Positions 43,458 to 52,076 are shown, counted from the stretch's first letter. The stretch: 64,000 bases of DNA from Alphaproteobacteria bacterium (GCA_017480385.1 JAFVAT010000027.1:38913-102912), one strand, 5' to 3'. Made by a program: numbers and translations. The notes: generated from the letters alone by a model not told the origin.

Positions 43458-43527
43458 TTTTGATACTCTGTTTTTTTATGTACTGATAAAAGGATATAAA
43501 AAATTTAAAAGAATAGCAAATTATTCG

Positions 43528-44430
43528 TCAGGATTCTTTTAAAGGGCAGGGCTCTTCTTCAATTTGAATAACGCATTCCCGAATGTTGAATTCTGCGGCC
43601 AGCAATTGCCGGACAGCTGCAGTTAAAGCAATATCCCGAGCGACAATATGGCATTCAAAACGCGTTCTGTTTTCATCAATGCGCCATAAATGCAGATCAT
43701 GGATATCGGAAATGCCGTCCATTGCTTTAATTTTTTCGGCAATGCAGTCGCAGTCTATTCCGTGCGGCGAGGCATTCATCAAAATATCGGCGATGCCGCG
43801 AAATGAAAAAACGGATTGAAACAGCATATAACAGGCAATGCAAACGGCGATGATGCCGTCAACAAAAGTCCAGCCCCAATAAATGACGCAAAATCCGGAA
43901 ATAATGACACCAACGGAGCCGAGAGCGTCAGCCAGATTGTGAATGAACAGCATTTTCATATTGCTGTTATGGGCTGAATCATGATGTGACAGCCGGGCCG
44001 TTGCTATGTCTATGATCAATGCCAGTATGGAAACATAAATAATGGTTTTGCCGTCAATTTGTTCAGGCGAAATGATTTTGAAAATACCCTCTGTTAACAA
44101 ATATGCGCCGGAAATAAACAGCAAAATCAAATTAATCAAACTGCCGATTGTTTCCGCCCGTTTAAAACCGTAAGAGTAGATTTTGTTTGCCTGCTTTGTT
44201 CCGATATGATAGGCAATCAGCGCAACCAAAATCGAAAAAGCATCGCTGGTATTGTGTAAAGCGTCGCCGATCAGGGCAATGCTGTCCGCTCTAATGCCGA
44301 AAATAATTTCAGCCGCAGACAGCAGTATGTTAATTATAAAAGCAATCCAAAGTCCTCTGATCGTTTTGGAGGTGACTTCATGAGAGTGTTCATGAAAATG
44401 ACAGGCATGGTCATGATGATGATCAGACAT
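43528..44430 (-). CDS. Cation diffusion facilitator metal exporter
   Basis: The 300-residue protein has a His-rich N-terminus (MSDHHHDHACHFHEHSHE) and six transmembrane helices. The CDF metal site is SIALIGDALHNTSDA (HxxxD) and HNLADALGSVG. A cytoplasmic C-terminal domain has HDLHLWRI. It is like CzcD/ZitB zinc exporters. A CsoR-type inverted repeat overlaps its promoter region at 44449-44469, so expression is probably metal- or formaldehyde-responsive. No cognate regulator gene lies nearby. Confidence 0.92.
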   Translation of the reverse strand: MSDHHHDHACHFHEHSHEVTSKTIRGLWIAFIINILLSAAEIIFGIRADSIALIGDALHNTSDAFSILVALIAYHIGTKQANKIYSYGFKRAETIGSLINLILLFISGAYLLTEGIFKIISPEQIDGKTIIYVSILALIIDIATARLSHHDSAHNSNMKMLFIHNLADALGSVGVIISGFCVIYWGWTFVDGIIAVCIACYMLFQSVFSFRGIADILMNASPHGIDCDCIAEKIKAMDGISDIHDLHLWRIDENRTRFECHIVARDIALTAAVRQLLAAEFNIRECVIQIEEEPCPLKES

Positions 44431-44448
44431 TTCGGTTCTCCCCTTTAC

Positions 44449-44469
44449 ATATACCCCCTATAGGTATAT
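44449..44469 (-). promoter_or_regulatory. CsoR/RcnR/FrmR-type operator
   Basis: A dyad ATATACC-CCCTATA-GGTATAT lies 19 bases before the CDF start. It matches the G/C-run plus flanking AT form of operators bound by CsoR/RcnR/FrmR-family repressors. A possible -35 (TTGACT at about 44490) places it over the -10 region. Confidence 0.6.
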
Positions 44470-44481
44470 TGACCGTTTCAA

Positions 44482-44510
44482 GAAAAAGAGTCAAGCATAA
44501 AAAAGACTCT
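44482..44510 (-). terminator. Terminator upstream of the CDF gene
   Basis: On the minus strand AGAGTC and GACTCT form a stem around TTTTTTATGCTT, followed by TTTTTC. It would end the upstream small ORF and overlaps the CDF -35 region. Confidence 0.5.
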
Positions 44511-44521
44511 GTGCTGCCTCA

Positions 44522-44629
44522 TTAATCTTTGGACAGCAGGATTGTTCTGAAAGAAACGGGAACGGCCATGAACAGCGCAAAAAGAAAAATACAAATATTG
44601 AATAGGCTTAACGTCGCTTTTCCGGCCAT
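44522..44629 (-). CDS. Possible small membrane peptide
   Basis: This is a 35-codon frame beginning ATG (MAGKATLSLFNICIFLFALF) with one hydrophobic segment and a short charged end ILLSKD. In-frame upstream sequence is open into the end of the molybdopterin-type gene, so a longer start is possible. There is no clear ribosome site for this ATG. It is followed by the terminator at 44482-44510. It may be a real small protein or chance. Confidence 0.3.
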   Translation of the reverse strand: MAGKATLSLFNICIFLFALFMAVPVSFRTILLSKD

Positions 44630-44669
44630 ACAAGCGGCTGCAGAACGGCAGATAAGCAATGTGAACGGA

Positions 44670-46349
44670 TCAACGGTGTTTTTCCAACGCAAATAAATCC
44701 TGCTCTGCGCTTGATATCAAATCTTTGCGCGCCAAATAATTAGTTAGATCGCCATGTGTGTTGATGTCCGTCAACGGCAAATCGTCTTTCAACGGTATTT
44801 CTTTGATATAATCGGAATGTTCTATTAACGCGGGGACCCATTGAGAATCTTCCGGTACTATTTTGACGTTTTTAAAAAGATCCCGCGGCCATAAAACAGG
44901 ATTATGACGCACGGCATTATAGGTCGGCAAAACAACGGGACGACGGGAGGCCGTAAAGTCAAAAGCGTCAATCAGGCGATCAATATATTCCTCGGTAAAT
45001 TCGGGCATGTCCGCCGGCAAAATGACTGCTCCGGCGATATCGGGCGGCAAAACGGCCAACCCTAAACGGATCGACCCTAAAATGCCGGAAACATAATCGG
45101 CATTGCGCACAATTTTTACATCGTATTGTTCCAGCCGGCGTTCAATAAATTTGGCGTCATGCCCGGTGACGACGGCGACATAGTCCGCTTTGGACGACAA
45201 AGCCGATCGGACAGCATGCTCAACCATGGGCAAACCTTTAATCGGCTCCAGCAGCTTGTTCGTTCCGATCATTCTGCGCGAAGAGCCGGCGGCTAAAATA
45301 ACCACCGCAATCTTTTCGCTGTCGGATACAGAACCGACCGCGATTGACTTTTGCATTTGTTCCGGCGTAATGCGCTTTGTCATGCGTTCTAATGAAAGAC
45401 CGTTCATGGCCAGCCGCGGAAAAATATCTGCAGAAGGCAATGAATTTGTTGCTAAAAAACGCAAAAGCCTGTCAAATGCCGTTTGTTCCGCATCTGCAGC
45501 GCAGTACCCCAGCAGCTTAACATTATTTTTGTGTCCGATGACCAAAGATAGCCCCGCGTCTGCAGGCCAGCCCAAACGGTCAATGTCTCCGGCGGCTTCT
45601 TTAAATCCCGTCGGAACAACATCATCACGGTGCAAAGGCGGCACTTGGCTTTCAACCAATACAATTTCCGCCTGAGCATCAATCGCATTGCGGACAGCTT
45701 TTTCAACCGCCGCAGCGCTGTGTTCGCACAAATCGGAATACACAACATTAAATCCGAACGCACCGAAACGCGCCGCCAGTTTGTCGTCATCTAACGACGG
45801 AATAGAGCTGTTGTTTAACAGAGTCCGGATAAAACCTATCTTGCAAAAAGCATAGGGAGCAACTTTGAGCAAAGATCCCGTGCCGGAAATTTTTGTGACG
45901 GCTTCGTTTAAAACTTCCGCCGTTACAGCCGGACCAAACACCCGCAGGTTGCCGATAAATTGCCCTTTGTATACGGGAATATAAGGCTGAACTGTTATCA
46001 GCGCGATGCTTTCATTATGCGCATTAAAGCGGTTCAGTCGGTCCTGATCAAAAACAAACGTGCCGTCTATATCCGCAAAAAGTTCGCTGTATCCAGTTTC
46101 GTCCGGTACCGTATAGCGCAGATAATCCCCGACGAGTGTTTTTAACAAAATATCCGCTGCTGTTTCAGGGTGAATATCCTCCGCTGAAAACTGAACGCCG
46201 GTGATCGTTTTAACGCCGGCATATTTTAGCTGGCTGATATCCGAAGAAGTAAGAATGTGACCTTTTTTCAGAGTTTTTCCTTGATATCTGACGTCATGAA
46301 CTAATTCTATGCCCAAAGCGTCATAAATAGGAAATTCTCCGAATTTCAT
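44670..46349 (-). CDS. Molybdopterin-binding/MobA-like nucleotidyltransferase fusion
   Basis: The 559-residue protein joins an N-terminal MoeA/MogA-like molybdopterin-binding half (LKVAPYAFCKIGFI, LVESQVPPLHRDD near 220-260) with a C-terminal NTP-transferase domain (about 345-545). The latter has the signature VVILAAGSSRRMIGTNKLLEPIKGLPMVEHAV, VVTGHDA, ILPADMPEF and PTYNAVRHNPVLWP. This fusion is typical of Alphaproteobacteria and resembles MocA, which adds CMP to molybdopterin. No molybdoenzyme is in the window, so its client is not known. Confidence 0.82.
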   Translation of the reverse strand: MKFGEFPIYDALGIELVHDVRYQGKTLKKGHILTSSDISQLKYAGVKTITGVQFSAEDIHPETAADILLKTLVGDYLRYTVPDETGYSELFADIDGTFVFDQDRLNRFNAHNESIALITVQPYIPVYKGQFIGNLRVFGPAVTAEVLNEAVTKISGTGSLLKVAPYAFCKIGFIRTLLNNSSIPSLDDDKLAARFGAFGFNVVYSDLCEHSAAAVEKAVRNAIDAQAEIVLVESQVPPLHRDDVVPTGFKEAAGDIDRLGWPADAGLSLVIGHKNNVKLLGYCAADAEQTAFDRLLRFLATNSLPSADIFPRLAMNGLSLERMTKRITPEQMQKSIAVGSVSDSEKIAVVILAAGSSRRMIGTNKLLEPIKGLPMVEHAVRSALSSKADYVAVVTGHDAKFIERRLEQYDVKIVRNADYVSGILGSIRLGLAVLPPDIAGAVILPADMPEFTEEYIDRLIDAFDFTASRRPVVLPTYNAVRHNPVLWPRDLFKNVKIVPEDSQWVPALIEHSDYIKEIPLKDDLPLTDINTHGDLTNYLARKDLISSAEQDLFALEKHR

Positions 46350-46360
46350 TCTTTTCCCCC

Positions 46361-49291
46361 TTATTTTGCGTAATTTTGCAAAGACAGCAGAACATCCGCC
46401 GGAATTTCAAATAGACCGCTTTCCTGTTTCAGCAGGTTTTTAAAGCTGCTCTTGAAATCAAAGGAAACTTCCTGATCCTGATCTGCTGTTTCCAGCGGCG
46501 AATGCCCGTTTATAGATACATCAAACGTTACCGGTCCGTCCATCTGTCCTTTGGCAGTAATCGTCATGTTTTTAACAATAACATCTTTCAGGTAAGCCAG
46601 CATTTGTGGATCCATTTTGGAACGCAGCGCTTCCGGCGCCGTAAAATGCAACGTGCCGGATTGCTTGGAAGTAAAGACGGCCTGATCGATTTTCAGCTTT
46701 TTATCGTCTGTAAAGGATAGTCTCCATTCGGAATTCAAGGTACCGTCAACCTGTAAAGCGGAGGATTTTAAATTTTCCGTCAGCATTGACAAATTCAGTC
46801 CATTTCCTTCAAACAACAGCGGCGAGGGCTGCCCTTCGTACGGGAAAAAGAATGACTTGATTGTTTTGAACTGTGCATCGGCATATTTCATGCGGGCATT
46901 TGAAATTTCAACCCCTTTGTTTGCCTGAATTTGGAAATTAAACAAAGCGTTTTGGAACGGAATTCCTGTATTTAATGTGCCGATAAACAGCTGCTGGTTG
47001 GCCGGCGTTTCTAAAGGCAGCAAAGATGTAAATGTTATGACGCCGTTTAATGCATCGGCTTTTATGTTGTGCCATGTCGTTTCGATGTTTTCCAGCAGAA
47101 CGTTTAAAGGTCCGGACATAATGCCGTCTTTAAATGCGATTCGTCCCTTGGCCGCTATGGCGCCGATTGTGGAATCAGGAAGATAATCCAGCATAAACGG
47201 CAGCACAGTGCTGAGCTTCAGTCCCGCGTTGGATAAAATAAACTTGGGAACGACAAGATACAAATCCCATTCATGTGTTGGCAGGGAATAAGAACCGTTC
47301 AGCGTTGCCGTTACTATGCCGTTTTGAATTTGTATGATAGAATCAATGCCGAATTGAGCCCTATTGACAGGACGGAAACGCAGTTCCGTTGAAAAATCGG
47401 GCAGAATGTTCTGTTTTGTCAGGGTTGCTTTGGCAACGCGCAGACGGGCATCAGGCAGGGCATTGCTGTTAAAAGAAATGATCCCCTGAATGCCGGTCAT
47501 ACGGATATCTTTATCCGCATATCCTGACTGCTGGAATGTTGCTTCCCCTGAATAAGCACCTGAAAATAAATTATAATTGACGCGCGCCTTAAATCCGTTC
47601 AATGCCGTCGCTATTTGCGTGTTTGCACGATTGTCCGCCAGGAAAACCTGCGTTGAAAAAGCAGAAATCGGCAAAGTGAAAGACAGGGTACTGCTTTCGG
47701 ATTTTAAAAACGGATCATTCGGATCGGGATTGACCGTTAATTCCAAGGGCTGAAAGATTTTAACCTGTTTCAGCATTGCTGTCGTCTGTAGGCTGGAAAA
47801 AGCGAATTTCATCGGCTTAACCAATGAAGCCGAACAGTTCGCGCCGGTACAGGCGAATTTTAAGTGCGCCTCTGAATCCAAGTCCCGAACCGCTGTTTGG
47901 CCGTTCGTCAGCAAAGGAGCCTTTAACTGCAGAGGCAGTGTTCCCTGAAAGCTTTGGAACGTCCCGTTAATGGTAACATCATTTGCTTTTGCCGATAACG
48001 TGCCCACAAATTTGCCAGCGGCATCTTTGGGATCATCAAAAGAGCGATCCAAATCCAAAGAAATGTCAAAGCTTGATTCTTTAGGAACAATGCCGGCAGT
48101 TAATTTCAGTTTTTGAGAAGAAGAGGAAACCAATAAGTCCGCAGACCCGGTAGACAGAACGCCGTTATCGACGGCAATTTCCAAACTGCCCGTTACGGAA
48201 CCGAGCGTTTCCTCTTTTTTCATCAGATTTCCTTCGGTAATGTCCGTTTTGATTTTGGTGGACATAGCCGTTTTATTCAAAGCAGTTTCCGTCTTTAAAA
48301 CCAATGAAGGGGAAGCATAATCCGTCGAAATCTTCAGATTTAATCCGGTTTTGCTTAAGGAACCGTTGGCATTAAAGCTTACCGAAATCGTATTATCGAC
48401 CTCTTCTTCTTCGCCGTCTTCGTTAATAATGGTTTTCGGCGGTTCGTTGTCCTTTAAAATAAATGTTCCGTTTTTAATCTGCAAAGAATTAATGATCAGT
48501 TCGTTTCCTTTGCGGGTGTTTACGGACGAGTAAATCAAATCATTCAAAGCGCCCAGAGAAATGCCATCGTTTCTTTTTTCTCCGTTAATCGTAACGTTCG
48601 ACAGCTCCATAGAGCGAATAATATTGCCGGTATATAAACTCACTAAGGAATAATTGAATTTAATCGAAGAAATACGCATTGTGCCCGTTTTGTCGGAAAC
48701 GTTTGTCAGTTCCATAGTGTCGATTGTCAGCTGCTTGAGCGTAAAGTTTTTGAACGGCATGCCGTTTTCGGCAAATAAGGTCGGTAGTTTCTTTTCGGCG
48801 ATAATGGGCAGGGAAGAATAAACACCGGCGCAAATAATGCCGATCAGAAGGATGATAATTCCCAATCTGCCCCATTTGCTGGACAGTACTTTTTTAGCGG
48901 TGACTTTGGCCTTTTTAACCTGAATGTTTTCTTCTTTTTTTTCTAAAATCTGTTCTGCATCGGAGTCTAGATTAAGGCCGCGCCGTTTCTTTCGTACGGG
49001 CGCTTTTTCGATTTCTTCGGCTTCAATGGCGGAAGCGGTGACTCCTTTTTTATCTTCCGGCGGCAGCTGAGGTTCTTCTGTGGCCGTGTGCTGTGCTTCC
49101 AGTTGTGTTGCGGGATCATTTTGTCCGGCTGCGGCAGGAGCTCGCGTCGCAGGATTAGGAACCTTTTGTCCCGCCGGCTGAACCGGTGCTGCACCCGGAC
49201 GGACTGTCGGAATTTTTATTCGCTTGACAAGGGGGGCCTTTCCGGCTCCGTTCGGTGTTGCATTTTGTCCATTCGCATTATTGTTTTCCAT
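46361..49291 (-). CDS. YdbH/AsmA-family intermembrane lipid-transport-like protein
   Basis: The 976-residue protein has a Pro/Ala/Glu-rich cytoplasmic region (about 1-130), a single transmembrane helix (GRLGIIILLIGIICAGVYSS), and a long periplasmic beta-rich part with repeated hydrophobic strands, as in AsmA/TamB/YdbH bridge proteins. The C-terminal region (IVKNMTITAKGQMDGPVTFDV and ending VLLSLQNYAK) resembles the YdbH family. Such proteins are thought to move phospholipid between membranes. The N-terminal disordered segment is longer than usual. It lies 11 bases upstream of the molybdopterin-type gene. Confidence 0.65.
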   Translation of the reverse strand: MENNNANGQNATPNGAGKAPLVKRIKIPTVRPGAAPVQPAGQKVPNPATRAPAAAGQNDPATQLEAQHTATEEPQLPPEDKKGVTASAIEAEEIEKAPVRKKRRGLNLDSDAEQILEKKEENIQVKKAKVTAKKVLSSKWGRLGIIILLIGIICAGVYSSLPIIAEKKLPTLFAENGMPFKNFTLKQLTIDTMELTNVSDKTGTMRISSIKFNYSLVSLYTGNIIRSMELSNVTINGEKRNDGISLGALNDLIYSSVNTRKGNELIINSLQIKNGTFILKDNEPPKTIINEDGEEEEVDNTISVSFNANGSLSKTGLNLKISTDYASPSLVLKTETALNKTAMSTKIKTDITEGNLMKKEETLGSVTGSLEIAVDNGVLSTGSADLLVSSSSQKLKLTAGIVPKESSFDISLDLDRSFDDPKDAAGKFVGTLSAKANDVTINGTFQSFQGTLPLQLKAPLLTNGQTAVRDLDSEAHLKFACTGANCSASLVKPMKFAFSSLQTTAMLKQVKIFQPLELTVNPDPNDPFLKSESSTLSFTLPISAFSTQVFLADNRANTQIATALNGFKARVNYNLFSGAYSGEATFQQSGYADKDIRMTGIQGIISFNSNALPDARLRVAKATLTKQNILPDFSTELRFRPVNRAQFGIDSIIQIQNGIVTATLNGSYSLPTHEWDLYLVVPKFILSNAGLKLSTVLPFMLDYLPDSTIGAIAAKGRIAFKDGIMSGPLNVLLENIETTWHNIKADALNGVITFTSLLPLETPANQQLFIGTLNTGIPFQNALFNFQIQANKGVEISNARMKYADAQFKTIKSFFFPYEGQPSPLLFEGNGLNLSMLTENLKSSALQVDGTLNSEWRLSFTDDKKLKIDQAVFTSKQSGTLHFTAPEALRSKMDPQMLAYLKDVIVKNMTITAKGQMDGPVTFDVSINGHSPLETADQDQEVSFDFKSSFKNLLKQESGLFEIPADVLLSLQNYAK

Positions 49292-49398
49292 GAGAAGTGA
49301 TCCCCCTTCGCGGCCTTTAACGTTTTTTTTATCGGATAACGGTAGCTTTGGAAAACTACAGTTTCTTCTTTTTTATCTGAATTACGGAGAAATTTCAA

Positions 49399-49935
49399 AT
49401 GGAAATACCGCCGGTAGACTCGGTTTTCGATGCAGCGGAATGGTTTTTGGATACGGCTTTGAATGACGGAGAATATCTTCAGCCGATGAAAATGCAGTAT
49501 TTGATGTTTCTGGCTCAGGGGTATTACGCGGCCCTGACACAGGGAAAGCGCTTTATTCCCGCTGTTTTTCTGGCGACAGAACGCGGTCCGGTCGAACCAA
49601 ATTCCTATCGTTTGTACGGATCGGAACGCCCTGTTTTGCAGCAGCGTAGAATGAATCGGGTCACAGCTTCGTTTCTGCAAACAATTTGGGCTAGATTCGG
49701 TGCTTATTCTCCGGATTATATTTACAGGCTGATTTCCGCGCATGCGCCTTATGTCGATGCTTTCGCCAGCGGTCAAAATACCGAAATTAATTTGTCGGCA
49801 ATGGCGGATTTTTATGCCGGTCGCGCCGAAAAAGACGAAAGGCTGAAAAATGCCGAATTCGGCACAACAAGAATTTTGCGTTCTCAAACGGGAAAAGCCG
49901 TGGCCGTGAAAAAATGGATACCTCAAAAGAAATAA
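49399..49935 (+). CDS. Panacea/SocA-like (DUF4065) domain protein
   Basis: The 178-residue protein has the Panacea domain at residues 10-125: AEWFLDTALNDGEYLQPMKMQYLMFLAQGYYA, then VFLATERGPVEPNSYRLYG. The C-terminal part is basic. SocA of Caulobacter delivers the SocB toxin to ClpXP. Panacea proteins neutralise many different toxins, but no toxin gene lies next to this one, and solitary copies are common in Alphaproteobacteria, so it may have a housekeeping role. The start follows GGAGAA. Confidence 0.8.
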   Translation: MEIPPVDSVFDAAEWFLDTALNDGEYLQPMKMQYLMFLAQGYYAALTQGKRFIPAVFLATERGPVEPNSYRLYGSERPVLQQRRMNRVTASFLQTIWARFGAYSPDYIYRLISAHAPYVDAFASGQNTEINLSAMADFYAGRAEKDERLKNAEFGTTRILRSQTGKAVAVKKWIPQKK

Positions 49936-50050
49936 TAATTGTAGGAAATTTATTGTTCATAGATAATTAAGAAGTTATCCTTATTTTAAAAATAAGGGTA
50001 TGGCTCTTTAGTAAAAAAGCCGGCTTAAAAATCCTGTGATGGAGCAGACA

Positions 50051-51004
50051 ATGGAAAATTTGGAATTACGTATTCAAAAATTAGAACAAAAATACCGCAC
50101 ATTAAAATATTCGGTTCTGTTTTTAATGTGCTTTGCCGCTTATGCCGGATTAAGCGGAACGGCGATGATCGGCTCGTCTGCTTTTGCTCAACAGCGAAGA
50201 AAAGTCGTGGGGCCGACAGTGTCTACTTTGCCGACCATTGAACGGCCCGTTGAGCAGTCTGTGGTAAAAAAAGAAGAGGCCGGTATTCCTGTCGTCGTTG
50301 AAGCCGAGGTGTTCCTGCTGAAAGATTCGGAGGGCAATATCCGCGGCGTATGGACGGCCGATGATGAAGCGACATCATTTGCGATGATGCATAAGGAAAA
50401 ATACCCGATTGTGGCAATGGCCGTGGACCGCAAAAACGCTTCCATGTCTCTGACAGACGTTTATTCCGGTAAGATCAGCATCGGGCTGAACAACTCCATT
50501 CGATCCATTGCTATTATGGACGATACCAAAAAGAATAATATTTATTTGGGGCTGACGGGAACGGGTGAGGCTGCTTTCGATATGATCAGCAAAGGAAATT
50601 CGGCAATGGTCATTGACGGCGCTACTGCCAGCCTTGATTTGTCAGGCGATACTTCCATTGTAGCTTTATCGGAAACAGTTGGCAGCACTGTCGCTTTGAA
50701 GGCTCAGCCGTCATCTTCAATATTAACGTTCTTGGATTATCAGAACAAAGAAACGGCCAATTTTTCGACGGTTGACGGCAAAACACAGATTTACATGAAT
50801 TCTCCGGCAACAAAAGAGGAAAAAACAATCGATACGATGCCGGAAGAAGAGCTTTCTTTCAACGAAGAAGAGCGCGCCGATAATACAGCGCAGCCGCAGG
50901 CCGCGGATAAAACGGTCGCTGCAGGGAATAGCGAAAATGCGCCGGCACCGAAGGAAGAAAACAAAGTTGTTAATATGAAAACATATTCTCCTTTTGCAAA
51001 ATAA
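50051..51004 (+). CDS. Membrane-anchored protein with D-G-x-R-type beta repeats
   Basis: The 317-residue protein starts at ATG 50051 after GGAG (start chosen over 50036/50039). A short coiled coil (LELRIQKLEQKYRTLKYS) precedes a hydrophobic helix (SVLFLMCFAAYAGLSG), a Pro/Val linker and a beta-rich domain. The domain has EVFLLKDSEGNIRGVWTADDE and repeated 'MSLTD', 'SIAIMDD', 'ASLDLSGD' strands, like repeats of the form L.D..G..R. A Glu/Ala-rich tail follows. The family is not named. It is followed by a strong terminator. Confidence 0.65.
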   Translation: MENLELRIQKLEQKYRTLKYSVLFLMCFAAYAGLSGTAMIGSSAFAQQRRKVVGPTVSTLPTIERPVEQSVVKKEEAGIPVVVEAEVFLLKDSEGNIRGVWTADDEATSFAMMHKEKYPIVAMAVDRKNASMSLTDVYSGKISIGLNNSIRSIAIMDDTKKNNIYLGLTGTGEAAFDMISKGNSAMVIDGATASLDLSGDTSIVALSETVGSTVALKAQPSSSILTFLDYQNKETANFSTVDGKTQIYMNSPATKEEKTIDTMPEEELSFNEEERADNTAQPQAADKTVAAGNSENAPAPKEENKVVNMKTYSPFAK

Positions 51005-51012
51005 CTAAAGAT

Positions 51013-51045
51013 AAAAGGGCTGTTGATTATCAACAGTCCTTTTTT
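51013..51045 (+). terminator. Terminator after the 50051 gene
   Basis: AAAAGG-CTGTTGA pairs with TCAACAG-CCTTTT around TTA, followed by a T run. Confidence 0.85.
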
Positions 51046-51101
51046 GTAAATCAAAAACCGCGCGCCAGGTCCGTGGGAGTCCATATATAAGAGAGTGTTT
51101 G

Positions 51102-51590
51102 ATGCGGCGTTATTTTTTATTATTTCTGGTCATTTTAGCTGCTTCTTGTTTGCCGGACAAAGCTGAAAGCCAAAAGGCTCAGATCGCCTTTAATCGGGAA
51201 AAAATTCAGATTATCAGCCAAAATCAGCGTCGTTTGCCAGTAGAATTAATGGTTGAAATCGCCGATACGAATCAGAAAAGAATGCACGGATTAATGTACC
51301 GTACGGAATTGGCTGATGATGCCGGCATGTTATTTTTGTTTCCATCTTCCCGCAGGATCAGCATGTGGATGGCGAATACGGTGCTTTCTTTAGATATGCT
51401 TTTCATTGATGAAAATGGAGAAATCAAAGAAATCATAGAAAATACGGTGCCGTTTTCTCATGATGAAATCCGTTCGCAAAAGAGTGTTGTAAGTGTTTTA
51501 GAAATCAAAGCCGGTCTTTCGAGACACTACGATCTTCGACCGGGAGATGTTGTGGCGCATTCGTTTTTTAAGCTTGAAAATTCAAAATGA
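51102..51590 (+). CDS. DUF192 lipoprotein
   Basis: The 162-residue protein starts at ATG 51102 (MRRYFLLFLVILAASCLPD). A lipobox AASC places it on the periplasmic side. The DUF192 domain has VEIADTNQKRMHGLMYRTEL, GMLFLFP, MWMANTVLSLDMLFID and VSVLEIKAGLSRHYDLRPGD. The family is widespread and of unknown molecular function. It is 21 bases upstream of tRNA-Pro. Confidence 0.85.
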   Translation: MRRYFLLFLVILAASCLPDKAESQKAQIAFNREKIQIISQNQRRLPVELMVEIADTNQKRMHGLMYRTELADDAGMLFLFPSSRRISMWMANTVLSLDMLFIDENGEIKEIIENTVPFSHDEIRSQKSVVSVLEIKAGLSRHYDLRPGDVVAHSFFKLENSK

Positions 51591-51611
51591 AAACGATAAA
51601 GTGCCTCTGTT

Positions 51612-51688
51612 CGGAGCGTAGCGCAGTCTGGTAGCGCACCTGATTTGGGATCAGGTGGTCGTAGGTTCAAATCCTATCGCTCCGACCA
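51612..51688 (+). tRNA. tRNA-Pro (UGG)
   Basis: A complete 77-base cloverleaf starts CGGAGCG and ends CGCTCCG-A-CCA, with the 7-bp acceptor stem. The anticodon loop is TTTGGGA with anticodon TGG and stem CCTGA/TCAGG. The T arm is AGGTTCAAATCCT. CCA is encoded. It may be co-transcribed with the DUF192 gene. A terminator follows at once. Confidence 0.95.
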
Positions 51689-51690
51689 TT

Positions 51691-51725
51691 AAAACCCCGC
51701 AGAAACATTGAATTTGCGGGGTTTT
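51691..51725 (+). terminator. Terminator after tRNA-Pro
   Basis: AAAACCCCGCA pairs perfectly with TGCGGGGTTTT across a 12-base loop and ends in a T run. Confidence 0.85.
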
Positions 51726-51745
51726 ATGTTGCCTAAAAAATAGGC

Positions 51746-51785
51746 ACGTTAGACGCGACGTTAAACGACGTTAATCGTCTAACGT
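51746..51785 (+). repeat. Dyad with internal direct repeat downstream of tRNA-Pro
   Basis: ACGTTAGACG and CGTCTAACGT are a perfect 10-bp inverted repeat. The 20-base centre consists of two tandem copies of CGACGTTAA(A/T). A short GCCTA/TAGGC hairpin (51731-51745) precedes it. Possible uses are a recombinase or partition-like binding site. Confidence 0.6.
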
Positions 51786-51814
51786 CAGCAGGCACTTTCT
51801 TTTTTCATTTCCGA

Positions 51815-51842
51815 TTTACAAAACACGCCTTTCTGCTATAGT
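51815..51842 (+). promoter_or_regulatory. Promoter of the small hydrophobic peptide gene
   Basis: TTTACA and TATAGT lie 16 bases apart, giving a start near 51848. A stable hairpin (TGCCGTT/AACGGCA) would then sit at the very 5' end of the RNA. Confidence 0.55.
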
Positions 51843-51896
51843 TCGTTTGCCGTTTCGCTTTGAACGGCATCAACTGTCAATCAAACAGAAAGGCAG

Positions 51897-51986
51897 GTGA
51901 GTAAAATAGATATATCATCAAAAAGCATACGACTGATTCTGTTGGTCGTAATTTTCTTATTAAGTTTGACTTCTCAGGCTTGGTAA
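51897..51986 (+). CDS. Ibs-like small hydrophobic peptide (candidate type I toxin)
   Basis: The 29-residue peptide starts at GTG 51897 after AAAGG. It reads MSKIDISSKSIRLI, then LLVVIFLLSLTS and QAW. The Arg-Leu followed by a Leu/Ile/Val run and an Aromatic end recall the Ibs toxins of E. coli (RLVIILIVLLLISFSAY-type). The RBS segment CAGAAAGGC (51887-51895) is complementary to GCCTTTCTG at 51827-51835, and a 5' hairpin and a strong 3' hairpin bound the transcript. No antisense RNA promoter was clearly seen. No homologue search was possible. Confidence 0.55.
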   Translation: MSKIDISSKSIRLILLVVIFLLSLTSQAW

Positions 51987-51992
51987 AAATAT

Positions 51993-52031
51993 GGGGGCTC
52001 CGGTGTTCCAGCACCGTCCCCCATTGCTTTT
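51993..52031 (+). terminator. Terminator of the small peptide transcript
   Basis: GGGGG and CCCCC with an inner CGGTG/CACCG stem form a bulged hairpin, followed by ATTGCTTTT. Confidence 0.65.
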
Positions 52032-52076
52032 AAGATATATCATCGACTCTTAATGTATCGATTTTTCGCGGATTTG

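Noticed and set aside
49978..49999. CCTTATTTT/AAATAAGG palindrome
   Set aside because: It is AT-rich, very short and without a T run or known operator form; it could be a weak hairpin only.
51875..51880. TTGACA on the minus strand within the toxin-like leader, a possible antisense promoter
   Set aside because: No -10-like hexamer lies 16-18 bases downstream.
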